Assembly: GCF_030272695.1 (NCBI RefSeq)
Contig: NZ_JARFYN010000030.1
Span: 1-64,000, forward strand
DNA from: Martinezella calliandrae
GTDB taxonomy: Bacteria > Pseudomonadota > Alphaproteobacteria > Rhizobiales > Rhizobiaceae
DNA: 64,000 nt
Direction of reading: 5' to 3'
The position numbers were made by a program, and so were the translations under genes. Positions 18,265 to 26,487 of this stretch are shown piece by piece. Position 1 is the stretch's first letter, and each line of letters starts with the position of its first letter. The notes below the pieces were generated by a model. That model worked only from the letters and a program-made list of their open reading frames with translations, made no database searches and was not told where the DNA came from.

Positions 18265-18360
18265 TCAGAACTTGATCACGATCTTGCGCTTCTCCAATTC
18301 GACAGCGTCAAATTGCATACCAAGACCCGGTGCCGTCGGCAGTTCGAAACTCCATTGTTC
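18265..18360 (-). pseudogene. C-terminal remnant resembling an enolase-superfamily sugar-acid dehydratase
   Basis: Reading back from the TGA at 18265-18267, an open stretch encodes WSFELPTAPGLGMQFDAVEL then EKRKIVIKF and stops. The 'PTAPGLGMQFD' end is like the C-terminus of mandelate racemase/galactonate dehydratase-type enzymes (PxxPGLGVEVD). Nothing recognisable precedes it in frame. It is the first of several broken catabolic genes here. Confidence 0.4.
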
Positions 18361-18545
18361 GGCTCGGACAGATTGACGAAGACAGGCGCCCCCACAACCG
18401 CGGTGCCCCCGCCTCTCCGCTACCCATAGGTAGCTGAAAAGCTTCTATAAATTTGATTTTCAAGACGATCTCTCCCTAACTCGGTTTGATTTCGCAGGAT
18501 CTAGTCCCAAGAACGCTCCACCCTTTTGGGATTGCGCTGCTAGCG

Positions 18546-18872
18546 TCACCAGGCAACGGCGATATATTTGGTTTCGCAGAATTCCAGAATGCGGTGATGG
18601 GCTCCTTCGCGGCAAAGACCGCTCTGCTTGGTACCACCGAAGGGCGCTGCGGGATCGGAGACAAGGCCAAGGTTCAAGCCGACTATGCCGCCTTCCATCC
18701 GCTCCAATACGCGCAGACCGCGGCTGAGATCACGGGTGTAGACATAGGAGATCGAGCCGAATTCGGTGTCATTGGCGACACGGATAGCCTCCTCCTCGGT
18801 TTCAAAGGTCGTGATTGCGGCGATCGGGCCGAAAATCTCTACAGTGGTAGTGTTTCGCATATGCGATCTCGT
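18546..18872 (-). pseudogene. aldehyde dehydrogenase, C-terminal remnant
   Basis: About 108 codons matching the last fifth of NAD(P)-dependent semialdehyde/betaine aldehyde dehydrogenases: VEIFGPIAAITTFETEEEAI, ANDTEFGSISYVYTRDLSRG and PFGGTKQSGLCREGAHHRIL. The catalytic Glu and Cys regions are absent and no start or earlier domain precedes it, so it cannot be active. A small change from the usual GLGREGG (here GLCREGA) fits decay. Confidence 0.75.
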
Positions 18873-19259
18873 CAAGCGGTGAAGTCGCACTTGCTGTCAT
18901 GAATATGCGTTTCGCGATGACATCGATAGCCCTTGTCGCGCATGACGATGCCATGCGTGCGCTGGAGATCACTTGCGTGATGATGGTCAGTCCGGGGTTG
19001 ATTTCGACTATGCGCCGAGCCTCGTTCAGTTCATTTTGTCAAATAAGCCGTCGATTTGGCGCTAGTAGGCATGCGCACACAAGACATGGTAGAGTCTCGC
19101 GTCGAGGTATGGCTGAACGAGAATGGCCCAATCGACATCGACCAATTATGGAACCGTTACGAGCAAAACAAAATATCAGCGTGAGTTCCCAGGGGAGCCC
19201 GTCATAAGCTGAATTTTATCCCGTATCGGCTCTTCAACTAGGAATGAGAGTCCCGGATA
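18873..19259. other. pseudogene-rich interval without an intact gene
   Basis: No intact gene. Minus-strand sequence around 18900-19030 reads as LNEARRIVEINPGLTIITQV and then changes frame, so it may be another unrecognisable remnant. The promoter of the downstream GntR gene should lie in the last 100 bases. Confidence 0.35.
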
Positions 19260-20057
19260 ATGAAATACGGCATTGATGCAACGACTGCCTCTCGGGTGAG
19301 CCCGGAAACGAAACTGATCGTAACGCAGTCGCCATTCGATGCCTTTGTGCGCAAGTACGGCACGACCCCGCGGCGTGGCGTGTTCGGCTATTTCGTGCAT
19401 GAACTCGGCCGGCGCATCGTCGGCGGCGATTATCCGGTCGGCACGACGCTTCCGAACGAACCGGATCTCGTGGAGCAGTTCGGCATCAGCCGCACTGTCA
19501 TCCGCGAAGCGATGAAATGCCTGGCAGGCAAGGGGCTGGTGGAAATCAAGACCCGCGTCGGCACGCGCGTCAAGGAGCGCTCCAACTGGCATCACCTCGA
19601 TACCGACGTCATGGTCTGGCACTACGAGACCGGTCCGTCGACGGAGATCATGCGCTCGATCAAGGATCTGCGGCGCGTGCTGGAGCCGGAAGCGACGGCG
19701 CGAGCGGCTGCGCGCGGGACCGCGGAGGACTTAGCCGCCATCACCTCTGCCTACGGGGACATGGTTTCCAGCATCGGCGACGTCAACGTCAATGCCGATG
19801 CCGACTTGCGCTTCCATACTGCCATTTTCGCCGCCACCCGTAACATGGTCTATGCGCAGCTCATCGATTTGATCGCCGTTGCGATCTATGCCAACCGCGC
19901 ACTTTCGAGCCTCGACGAAGTGGCGGAAGGCCAGAAGCGCTCCCTGCCCTACCACAAGGACGTCCTCGACGCGATCGTCGCTCGCGATCCGGATGCGGCC
20001 CTTAAGGCCTCGCACCGCTTACTCGATTCTTGGCGCATCGATCGCTACGATTTCTGA
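19260..20057 (+). CDS. FadR-type GntR transcriptional regulator
   Basis: 265 residues. After a polar N-terminal extension of about 40 residues comes a GntR winged helix (LPNEPDLVEQFGISRTVIRE, AMKCLAGKGLVEIKTRVGTRV). The all-helical FCD ligand domain follows, with metal-binding candidates in DLRFHTAIFAATRN, the His in SLPYHKDVLDAI, and ALKASHRLLD near the end. FCD regulators commonly bind sugar acids or organic acids and control their catabolism. The neighbouring dehydratase and dehydrogenase genes are remnants, so this may be an orphan regulator whose original target operon has been lost; one or both nearby MFS genes could still be controlled. Confidence 0.85.
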   Translation: MKYGIDATTASRVSPETKLIVTQSPFDAFVRKYGTTPRRGVFGYFVHELGRRIVGGDYPVGTTLPNEPDLVEQFGISRTVIREAMKCLAGKGLVEIKTRVGTRVKERSNWHHLDTDVMVWHYETGPSTEIMRSIKDLRRVLEPEATARAAARGTAEDLAAITSAYGDMVSSIGDVNVNADADLRFHTAIFAATRNMVYAQLIDLIAVAIYANRALSSLDEVAEGQKRSLPYHKDVLDAIVARDPDAALKASHRLLDSWRIDRYDF

Positions 20058-20190
20058 GGCGGCAGGGGCCGCCAAGCCCGAACGAAAGCTGCCAGACGAC
20101 CGGCGAATCTCGATTTTTTGCCCTCGCCTGAGATTGCTCCGGAAGGGAAAAGGTCGCAACATCGTCGCTTATTTCTTAAAAAACAATAGG

Positions 20191-20600
20191 TTATGCGCCG
20201 ATCTTCAAGGCGATTTTGCCGCCGGGATGTGGTCGCTTGCCGGGCCGGCGCGGTTGGCGAATTGCACGGCGTAAGCACTGACATTGCCGCCGCACCATGG
20301 ATGGGCACAGTCCGGCCGCGCCGGAGTTTTACCTGTTCGAACAGCGCCTGCCATACCGTCACGGCTATCACGGGAAGGGAAGCGGCCTCGACATCGTCGA
20401 ACCAGATCGGCTTCTTGGCGACCATCCCCGCGGACGCGACCGCATAGTCAGCATAAGCCCCGACAAAGCGGGGATCGCTGGGGCCGAAGACGGCATCGCC
20501 GACCGCAAATTCGCTCACTCCAGGACAATTGCCTCGACGATGCCGCCCAGGTCCGAGCCGAGCGTCAGCGGCAGAGGTTGCGGTAGCGCGCTTTTTTGCC
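20191..20600 (-). pseudogene. MDR-type NADPH:quinone reductase/alcohol dehydrogenase, multiply broken
   Basis: Three consecutive frames rebuild one gene: LPLTLGSDLGGIVEAIV near 20600-20525, then SEFAVGDAVFGPSDPRFVGA through VKLRRGRTVPIHGAA (20518-20295), then GGNVSAYAVQFANRAG and finally GGKIALKIGA with a stop at 20191. Two frameshifts (near 20518 and 20290) interrupt it. About 150 residues are missing between the NADPH-binding AVQFANRAG and the normal C-terminus GKIALKI, implying an internal deletion. The N-terminal catalytic region is also lost. It cannot be functional. Confidence 0.8.
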
Positions 20601-20633
20601 GGTTCGGATCCAACCTAAAAGTTGGGCAGACAG

Positions 20634-22130
20634 TCAGTGCGTCATCGCTTCCTGCGCATCCGTCTTTGGCATCTGCCGGCGACCCGCGTCATGCGCCACC
20701 GGAATGAGCCAGGTTGTCGCACTGGTCAGGACCGCGACCACGACGACACCCCAGAAACTCCAATGCAGGGCGGCATCGAAGACGCCACGGATCGCCGGAT
20801 TACCGGCGAGATCGGAAAGTCCGCTCGGCTGGTTCAGGACATCATGCAGCTTGGCGGCCAGATCGCCGCTGCCGAAATGGACAATTCCAATATTGAGCAC
20901 CGCACCCAACGCAGTCGCGCCGAGCGTGTTGCCGAGACTGCGCGAAAAGATGATGGACGCTGTGGCGCTGCCGCGCATCGACCATTCCACGCTCTCCTGT
21001 ACGAGCACGATACTGGTAAGGCTGATGAGACCCATGCCGAAACCCATCAGGAAAGAGCCGATACCAGCCAGAACCGGGCTGCTTTCCGGTGTCAGGAACA
21101 GAAGGAAAGCGGATCCGAAGGGGAACATGAAGCTGCCGACGCGAAGCGTCCTGCGAATGCCGAACGTGCGGAAGAAGCGGCTCGACAGCATGACCGCCAA
21201 CGGCCAGCCGACGATCAACATTGTCAGCGTAAAGCCGGCCACCAGCGGCGAACGGCCGAGCACGCCCTGCACATAGATCGGCAATATGGTCGTCAGCCCG
21301 ATCAGAGCCATGCCGGCCAAAAGCGTGGCCGCATTGCTGGTCGCCACCAAACGCCGGCCCCAGAGCTCGATCGAGATGATCGGTTCCGGCGCGCGCCGCT
21401 CTTGAAGAAGAAACAGTGCGCCCGCGACAACAAAGACGATCGCGAGGGATCCGAGAATACTGAGGCCGGAGTCGGTTTCGGTGAGGATCACCAGGAGCGA
21501 GATGATCGATATCGAGAACAAGATCGTGCCGAGATAATCGATCCTCGCCTCACGCGGCGTGATCTGCTCATGCAGGAAGAAGGCGAAGCCGACGATGGTC
21601 AGAACGCCAAACGGCAGGTTGATCCAAAAGATCCAAGCCCAGGAAAAATTATTGACGATGATGCCGCCGGCAAGCGGACCGATAACGGCTGATACCGCCC
21701 AAACGCTGGCGAGTACGCCTTGCACTTTGGCGCGCTCCTCCAGCTTGTAGAGATCGCCGACCACGGTCATTGTCACCGGCTGGATCGCACCGGCGCCGAG
21801 GCCCTGCAGCAACCGGAAAGCGATCAGCGAGGCCATCGACCAGGCAAAACCCGCAAGCGCCGAACCGACGAGGAAAACCAGGATGCCGCCGATCAGGATC
21901 GGCTTGCGGCCGAAAATATCCGACAGCTTGCCGTAGATCACCGTCGTCGTGGACTGCGCCAGGAGGAAGGCAGAGAAAACCCAGCTATAATAAGTGAAGC
22001 CGCCGAGCTGGCCCACGATGCGGGGCATGGCGGTGGCAACGATTGTCGCCTCGACCGCGACCATGAAGGTCGCGAGCATGATCGAGACAATGACCAACGG
22101 ACGTCTAGAACGATCGGCCGTACTGGACAT
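20634..22130 (-). CDS. EmrB/QacA-type (DHA2) MFS efflux transporter
   Basis: 498 residues with 14 predicted membrane helices. The DHA2 signature is in helix 1 (MLATFMVAVEATIVATAMPR), motif A is GKLSDIFGRKPILIGG and motif C-like is LQGLGAGAIQPVTMTVVGD. The ATG follows AAGGAATGTC. It probably exports lipophilic drugs or plant-derived compounds by proton antiport. There is no adaptor or regulator gene directly beside it. The sequence is distinct from the two other DHA2 transporters in the window. Confidence 0.87.
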   Translation of the reverse strand: MSSTADRSRRPLVIVSIMLATFMVAVEATIVATAMPRIVGQLGGFTYYSWVFSAFLLAQSTTTVIYGKLSDIFGRKPILIGGILVFLVGSALAGFAWSMASLIAFRLLQGLGAGAIQPVTMTVVGDLYKLEERAKVQGVLASVWAVSAVIGPLAGGIIVNNFSWAWIFWINLPFGVLTIVGFAFFLHEQITPREARIDYLGTILFSISIISLLVILTETDSGLSILGSLAIVFVVAGALFLLQERRAPEPIISIELWGRRLVATSNAATLLAGMALIGLTTILPIYVQGVLGRSPLVAGFTLTMLIVGWPLAVMLSSRFFRTFGIRRTLRVGSFMFPFGSAFLLFLTPESSPVLAGIGSFLMGFGMGLISLTSIVLVQESVEWSMRGSATASIIFSRSLGNTLGATALGAVLNIGIVHFGSGDLAAKLHDVLNQPSGLSDLAGNPAIRGVFDAALHWSFWGVVVVAVLTSATTWLIPVAHDAGRRQMPKTDAQEAMTH

Positions 22131-22378
22131 GACATTCCTTTCTGACTGTTCCGCCCGGCCGCGAATGCCTGCAGGCCGTCGACACGGCCATAGGCGAACG
22201 AGAATTTTGGGATCAACGTCGGAGGGCTAAGCAACTACGGGGGCGTTGGCCTGCTGAATCATTGTAATAAGCAATGCATACTTATGCCAGCGTGTGTCAA
22301 CCGTTTAACAGGGCACACTCTGTTCCTTGACTGCTCGCTTCTATGCAATTTTGGACCTGTGGTACAGCAATTCGCGGT

Positions 22379-22855
22379 TCACCACACGCCATCATGCAGC
22401 GCCGTTGCCTCCTCGCAGAGCATCGGCCCGACGACCTCGACTCTACGCTGACCCGCTTCAAAAACCACGCGACAGGGCAGATCAAGTGTCGGATTTTCGG
22501 GATGACTGCCGATGATTGCCTTCAATCGGCTTTCACTGAGACCATAGACAACGCGGCCGACCCCGGCCCAATAGGCGGCGCCGGCGCACATGGCGCAAGG
22601 TTCTGCGGAGGTGTACATCGTGCATTGCACGAGAAAACCCGGCGAATATTGCTGCGAAGCCCTCGTCATTAGCACACGCTCCGCGTGGCCCGTCATGTCT
22701 TGCGTTGGATTGTAGGCGTTTTCCTGTTCCATCAGCACTGAGCCGTCAGGCCCAACGAGTATGGCACCGAACGGATGATTCCCATTCAGCCGCGCCCGTG
22801 ACGCCACCTCAAAGGAGCGGCGCAGAAAGACTTCGTCGTCGAGAGGAGCGATCAT
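22379..22855 (-). CDS. nucleoside/guanine deaminase (CDA superfamily)
   Basis: 158 residues, the usual size. The zinc-site motif HAE lies in DMTGHAERVLMTRA, and PCxxC in TSAEPCAMCAGAAYWAGVGRVVYG, giving the His, two Cys and catalytic Glu. FGAILVGPDGSVL is the conserved substrate-site strand. The protein is closest in style to guanine deaminase/TadA-like free-standing nucleoside deaminases; the TadA tRNA-binding tail is not evident. It catalyses hydrolytic removal of an amino group from a purine or cytosine-type base. There is no operon context. Confidence 0.82.
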   Translation of the reverse strand: MIAPLDDEVFLRRSFEVASRARLNGNHPFGAILVGPDGSVLMEQENAYNPTQDMTGHAERVLMTRASQQYSPGFLVQCTMYTSAEPCAMCAGAAYWAGVGRVVYGLSESRLKAIIGSHPENPTLDLPCRVVFEAGQRRVEVVGPMLCEEATALHDGVW

Positions 22856-22987
22856 GGGTCACCGCTTTGCAATGAATCGCAATATCAGCAGCTTGCGCGT
22901 TGCAAATCCGGCTGACAAGTCGCCATTTCAAGGCTGGTGCAGGAATTACGCTGTTCAAGTGGCAGCGATCATGCTGTCGGGCTCCAA

Positions 22988-23300
22988 CTAGACTTCCAGA
23001 CCAAAAACACCGCATTCACGGCCGATGCCGGATTGCTTGAAACCGCCGAAGGGCGCCATAGGCTCATTGTGAAAACCATTGACTAAGACTCGGCCGGCCG
23101 CGAGGCGCCAAGTGACCGTGCGGGCGTGCGCGGATTGGAGGAGAGCATATAGGCCTTCAGGCCGTAGATGGTGTCATTGGCGATTGCGATCGCCTCCTGC
23201 TCGCTCCTGTAGTTGAGGACGCAGAGAACCGGCCCGAAGATTTCCTCGCGAGCGATCGTCATGTCGTTGGTGACACCGGTGAAAACGTGAAGAACGATAA
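22988..23300 (-). pseudogene. aldehyde dehydrogenase, C-terminal remnant with frameshift
   Basis: The minus strand encodes VFTGVTNDMTIAREEIFGPV and SEQEAIAIANDTIYGLKAY, then reads out of frame. The expected continuation VLVNGFHNEPMAPFGGFKQSG, IGRECGVFGLEV and stop is found in another frame ending at 22988. No upstream catalytic part exists, so this is a truncated and frameshifted remnant. It differs from the remnant at 18.5 kb, so two different dehydrogenases have decayed here. Confidence 0.75.
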
Positions 23301-23401
23301 CTTCCCATGAAAAACGATAATAGATCGCGAATTTCATGAAATTTGAAACTTTATTGCGTCGGGAATGGGTAGGATCCAACCGCGGAATGGCTGAGGAATG
23401 G

Positions 23402-23608
23402 CTAGCGTGCTAACCGCGGCCGGCTGGCGAGCCCGGGCAGCTCCGGCCGCGTCAGCGTATGGCGCTGATCCGCCTGCCAGTTCATTGTGAACGCCAGCGA
23501 ACGCGGAGCTTCGATCTGCATGACGTTCAATGCCCTGGCCAGTGCCGCGCTCGGCGATAAAAGCGAACCAGCGATCACGCCGACTGCGAGCAACCTAGTG
23601 CTTTTCAT
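23402..23608 (-). pseudogene. N-terminal remnant of a peptide-type ABC binding protein
   Basis: 68 codons. A good signal peptide (MKSTRLLAVGVIAGSLLSPS, ...ALARA) is followed by LNVMQIEAPRSL, which resembles the mature start of family 5 substrate-binding proteins (x-EAPRSLDP). The rest (AFTMNWQADQRHTLTRPELP...) is not recognisable and a stop follows, about 450 residues short. It is divergent from the ROK gene at 23645, so it may be the vestige of an operon formerly controlled by that regulator. Confidence 0.5.
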
Positions 23609-23644
23609 GAGGTCTTGTGAAAATCATCATCTCGTTCACCCATT

Positions 23645-24874
23645 TTGGATGTCTACCATCCATCGGCCGTGCGGTTGATTTGTTCATTTGCTGAACTTAT
23701 TGTCGAGCCAAATACGCAGACACCCAGGCGGAACATCGAATTGCTGACCTCCTCGCAGCGACAGCTTCTGCGCGTCATCAGCGAGTCCGGCCCACTCAGC
23801 CGGACGGTCCTTGCCGCGTCGATGGGGCTCAGCAAGGCGGCGATGAGCGGCATCGCTCGCGACCTCATTACACTCGGCGTCCTGCACGAAACCGAGACGG
23901 TCTACGGTCAGGGCCGACCCTCGATATTGCTCGACTTGCATCCCGAAGCCGCGTTCTTCGTCGGCATTTCACTGCTTGAAGATCCGGCACCGATGATCCT
24001 TAGCGATCTCAATGGCAAGATCATCGCCCGGGAGAACATGCCGCTGTCGCGCGATCCGGAGATCGTTGCAGGATTGATCGCCGACGCGCTTCCAAAGTTG
24101 CTCGCCCGGCGGCCGGACGCGGCGGACAAATTGTCAGGCCTCGGCGTGGCTCTCTCCGGTTTCGTCGACGAGAAACAGGCCAATTGCGTGCAGTCCACCT
24201 TGCTCGGCTGGCAGGACGTACAGCTAGCCAAGATCATCCGGCAAAAGACCGGCATCGAGACATTCATCGAAAATGATGCCAAGGCGGTCGCCGTCAGTGA
24301 AAAGCTATTCGGCAGTGTCCGCGACATCCAGAATTTCAGCGTCGTCTCCTTCGGCGACGGCGTCGGCTGCGCCCATTTTATCGGCGGCAAGCTCTATCGC
24401 GGCAATCGCGGCGGCGCAGGCGAAATCGCCCATTGTACCATCGAGCCCAACGGCTCGCCCTGTCGATGCGGCAAGCGCGGCTGCCTCGATACGGTCGCGT
24501 CGGTAGAGGCGATCAAGGAAATGTCGAAGGCGGAGGGACTTGCCTGCACTTCGCTCACCGAGCTCGAAGAAGAGGCCTCGGTCGGCAACGCCGTCGCTAT
24601 CCGCATTTTGCATCGGGCCGGCGCCGCCCTGGGCCTCGCGATCGCCCACCTCATCCAGTTCAACGATCCCGGCATGATCCTGATCACCCATGTCGAAGGC
24701 AATTTCGATGGATTGTTCGGCACGGTCATGCGGCAGGCGATCGAAGCCAATGTGCTGCCGCGCTATGCCGGCCAGACGCCGATCCGCACCCAGCGCGTCG
24801 ATAGCGACATCTGGGCGCGGGGGGCTGCCAGCATCGCCGCCCATAATTTCCTGATTGGCCCCAACCCGAATTGA
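23645..24874 (+). CDS. ROK-family transcriptional regulator (NagC/XylR type)
   Basis: 409 residues. An N-terminal winged helix (SQRQLLRVISESGPLSRTVLAA, LSKAAMSGIARDL) is joined to a ROK sugar-kinase-like domain. The zinc motif CRCGKRGCLDTVAS and the END segment FIENDAKAV are present. The ATP-binding DxGGT is replaced by VGISLLEDPAP, so it is a regulator and not a kinase. It is nine bases upstream of the M81 peptidase gene and probably co-transcribed with it. Members usually repress uptake or catabolic genes and are released by sugars. The first ATG (23645) may be too early; TTG/GTG codons nearby cannot be excluded. Confidence 0.85.
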   Translation: MDVYHPSAVRLICSFAELIVEPNTQTPRRNIELLTSSQRQLLRVISESGPLSRTVLAASMGLSKAAMSGIARDLITLGVLHETETVYGQGRPSILLDLHPEAAFFVGISLLEDPAPMILSDLNGKIIARENMPLSRDPEIVAGLIADALPKLLARRPDAADKLSGLGVALSGFVDEKQANCVQSTLLGWQDVQLAKIIRQKTGIETFIENDAKAVAVSEKLFGSVRDIQNFSVVSFGDGVGCAHFIGGKLYRGNRGGAGEIAHCTIEPNGSPCRCGKRGCLDTVASVEAIKEMSKAEGLACTSLTELEEEASVGNAVAIRILHRAGAALGLAIAHLIQFNDPGMILITHVEGNFDGLFGTVMRQAIEANVLPRYAGQTPIRTQRVDSDIWARGAASIAAHNFLIGPNPN

Positions 24875-24883
24875 GGTTTCCCC

Positions 24884-26329
24884 ATGCGCATCGCCGTCGG
24901 TGGCATTCATATCGAATGCAGCACGTACAACCCCGTCCTGAACGAAGAGGAAGATTTTCTGGTTGTACGGGGGGAGGAATTGACGGCCGCGCCCTATTTC
25001 GCATTTCTCAAAGACTATGACGCCGAATTCCTGCCGACGATTCACGCCAGGGCCATCGCGGGCGGTCCGGTCGCCCGACACACCTATGAAGCCTTCAAGG
25101 CAGAATTTCTGCAGCGGTTGAAGCCGCTGCTGCCGCTCGACGGTCTGTATCTCGCCATGCATGGGGCGATGTATGTCGAGGGCATGGAGGATGCCGAGGG
25201 CGATTGGATCAGCGCTGCCCGCGAACTGGTCGGCGACGACTGCACAATTTCGGCGAGCTATGACCTGCATGGCAATGTCACGCAGCGCATTATCGATGCA
25301 TTGGACATGTATTCAACCTATCGCACTGCGCCGCATATCGACGTCGAGGAAACCATGCGCCGCGCGGTGACGATGCTTACCGAAAGCCTCAAAACCGGCG
25401 TGAAGCCAATCCTGCTCTGGGCGCCGATCCCGGTCGTGCTGCCCGGTGAACGCACCAGCACGGTCGACGATCCCGCAAAGAGCCTCTATCAGCTGCTGCC
25501 CGGCATCGATGCCATCGACGGCGTGTGGGATGCCTCACTGATGGTCGGCTATGTCTGGGCCGACGAGCCGCGCGCCACGGCCGCTGCCATCATGACCGGC
25601 ACGGATCGTTGTGTTCTCGAGCGCGAGGCGAAACGGCTGGCGCAGGCCTACTGGGATGTCCGCAAGGATTTCGTCTTCGGCTGCGAGACCGGCACGATCG
25701 AGGAGTGCGTCTCAAAGGCAATTGCGAGCCCGACAATGCCGGTGGTGCTTGCCGAATCCGGCGATAACCCGACCGGTGGCGGCGTCGGCGACCGCGCCGA
25801 TGTCCTGGCGGAGCTGATCGCCAAGGGTGCGACCGGCGTCGTTTTCGCCGGGATTGCCGACAAGGCGGCAACCGAAGCCTGTTATGCCACAGGCGTCGGC
25901 GCGAAACTCGATCTGGTTGTCGGCGCATCGCTAGACACCAAGGGCAGCAAACCGGTGACCGCCGAGTTCACCGTCAAGTTCCTGTTGAATACCGACGATG
26001 CCACGGACCGCCAGGCTGTCGTCACGGTCGGCGGCATCGATCTGGTACTGTCTGCAAAACGTCGCCCCTATCACAATATCGCCGATTTCGCGCGTCTCGG
26101 TCTTGATCCGCAGCGCGCCAAGATCGTTGTCGTGAAGTCCGGCTATCTCTCCCCGGAACTGGCTCCGATCGCCAATCCGAACCTGATGGCGCTCTCGCCC
26201 GGTGTCGTCGACCAGTTCGTTGAGCGCCTGCCGCGGCTGCGCAAGCAGAAGCCGACCTATCCTTTCGACAAGGATTTTACCTTCACGCCCGAGGTGGCGC
26301 CCTCTGCACGCTCGGCAGGTCGTTCCTGA
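24884..26329 (+). CDS. M81-family metallopeptidase (microcystinase C/MlrC-like)
   Basis: 481 residues, close to the usual ~490-500. It has the DUF1485 N-domain (MRIAVGGIHIECSTYNPVLN; HGAMYVEGMEDAEGDW with candidate metal ligands; ASYDLHGNVTQ, an Asp-x-x-His-x-N motif) and the MlrC C-domain (SGDNPTGGGVGDRADVL, KSGYLSPELAP). MlrC cleaves the linear microcystin tetrapeptide next to its gamma-linked D-glutamate, but most relatives sit in peptide-transport operons and have unknown substrates. Here it is followed by a GntR gene, a peptide ABC importer and a gamma-glutamyltransferase, suggesting a role in breaking an imported peptide or amide. There is no signal peptide, so it is cytoplasmic. Confidence 0.88.
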   Translation: MRIAVGGIHIECSTYNPVLNEEEDFLVVRGEELTAAPYFAFLKDYDAEFLPTIHARAIAGGPVARHTYEAFKAEFLQRLKPLLPLDGLYLAMHGAMYVEGMEDAEGDWISAARELVGDDCTISASYDLHGNVTQRIIDALDMYSTYRTAPHIDVEETMRRAVTMLTESLKTGVKPILLWAPIPVVLPGERTSTVDDPAKSLYQLLPGIDAIDGVWDASLMVGYVWADEPRATAAAIMTGTDRCVLEREAKRLAQAYWDVRKDFVFGCETGTIEECVSKAIASPTMPVVLAESGDNPTGGGVGDRADVLAELIAKGATGVVFAGIADKAATEACYATGVGAKLDLVVGASLDTKGSKPVTAEFTVKFLLNTDDATDRQAVVTVGGIDLVLSAKRRPYHNIADFARLGLDPQRAKIVVVKSGYLSPELAPIANPNLMALSPGVVDQFVERLPRLRKQKPTYPFDKDFTFTPEVAPSARSAGRS

Positions 26330-26421
26330 TCACCGCGACGGCACGACGCTCCGATTTTCGCCGCAAAATTGGGTGCGCTGCACAACTATTGCGCACCACA
26401 ATATACTGCCCAAAAAAGAGC

Positions 26422-26450
26422 TTGACGGTGCGAGCGAGTTGAATTTGTAT
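26422..26450 (+). promoter_or_regulatory. candidate sigma-70 promoter of the GntR/ABC operon
   Basis: TTGACG (26422-26427), a 17-base spacer and TTGTAT (26445-26450). Transcription would begin near 26457, inside the inverted repeat that follows. Spacing is optimal and the -35 matches five of six bases; the -10 is weaker. Confidence 0.5.
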
Positions 26451-26453
26451 TGA

Positions 26454-26470
26454 ACCAATCGAACATTGGT
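26454..26470. promoter_or_regulatory. inverted repeat, likely GntR operator
   Basis: Perfect ACCAAT-CGAAC-ATTGGT inverted repeat starting four bases after the candidate -10 box and ending 18 bases before the GntR start codon. Its position over the transcription start is what an autorepressor operator needs. FadR-type GntR sites are typically short palindromes of this size. Confidence 0.55.
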
Positions 26471-26487
26471 ACGAACCATTGAACCCC

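Noticed and set aside
16854..18275. 473-codon open frame on the plus strand
   Set aside because: Antisense to the DHA2 transporter, highly charged and repetitive (Asp, Glu, Arg, His), no family recognised.
18899..19207. Short plus-strand frame with SIALVAHDDAMRALEI, resembling the start of methylglyoxal synthase
   Set aside because: The similarity covers only about 15 residues and does not continue; the active-site and phosphate-binding motifs are missing.
20622..21692. 356-codon open frame on the plus strand
   Set aside because: Antisense to the EmrB/QacA-type transporter and of the same charged, low-complexity character.
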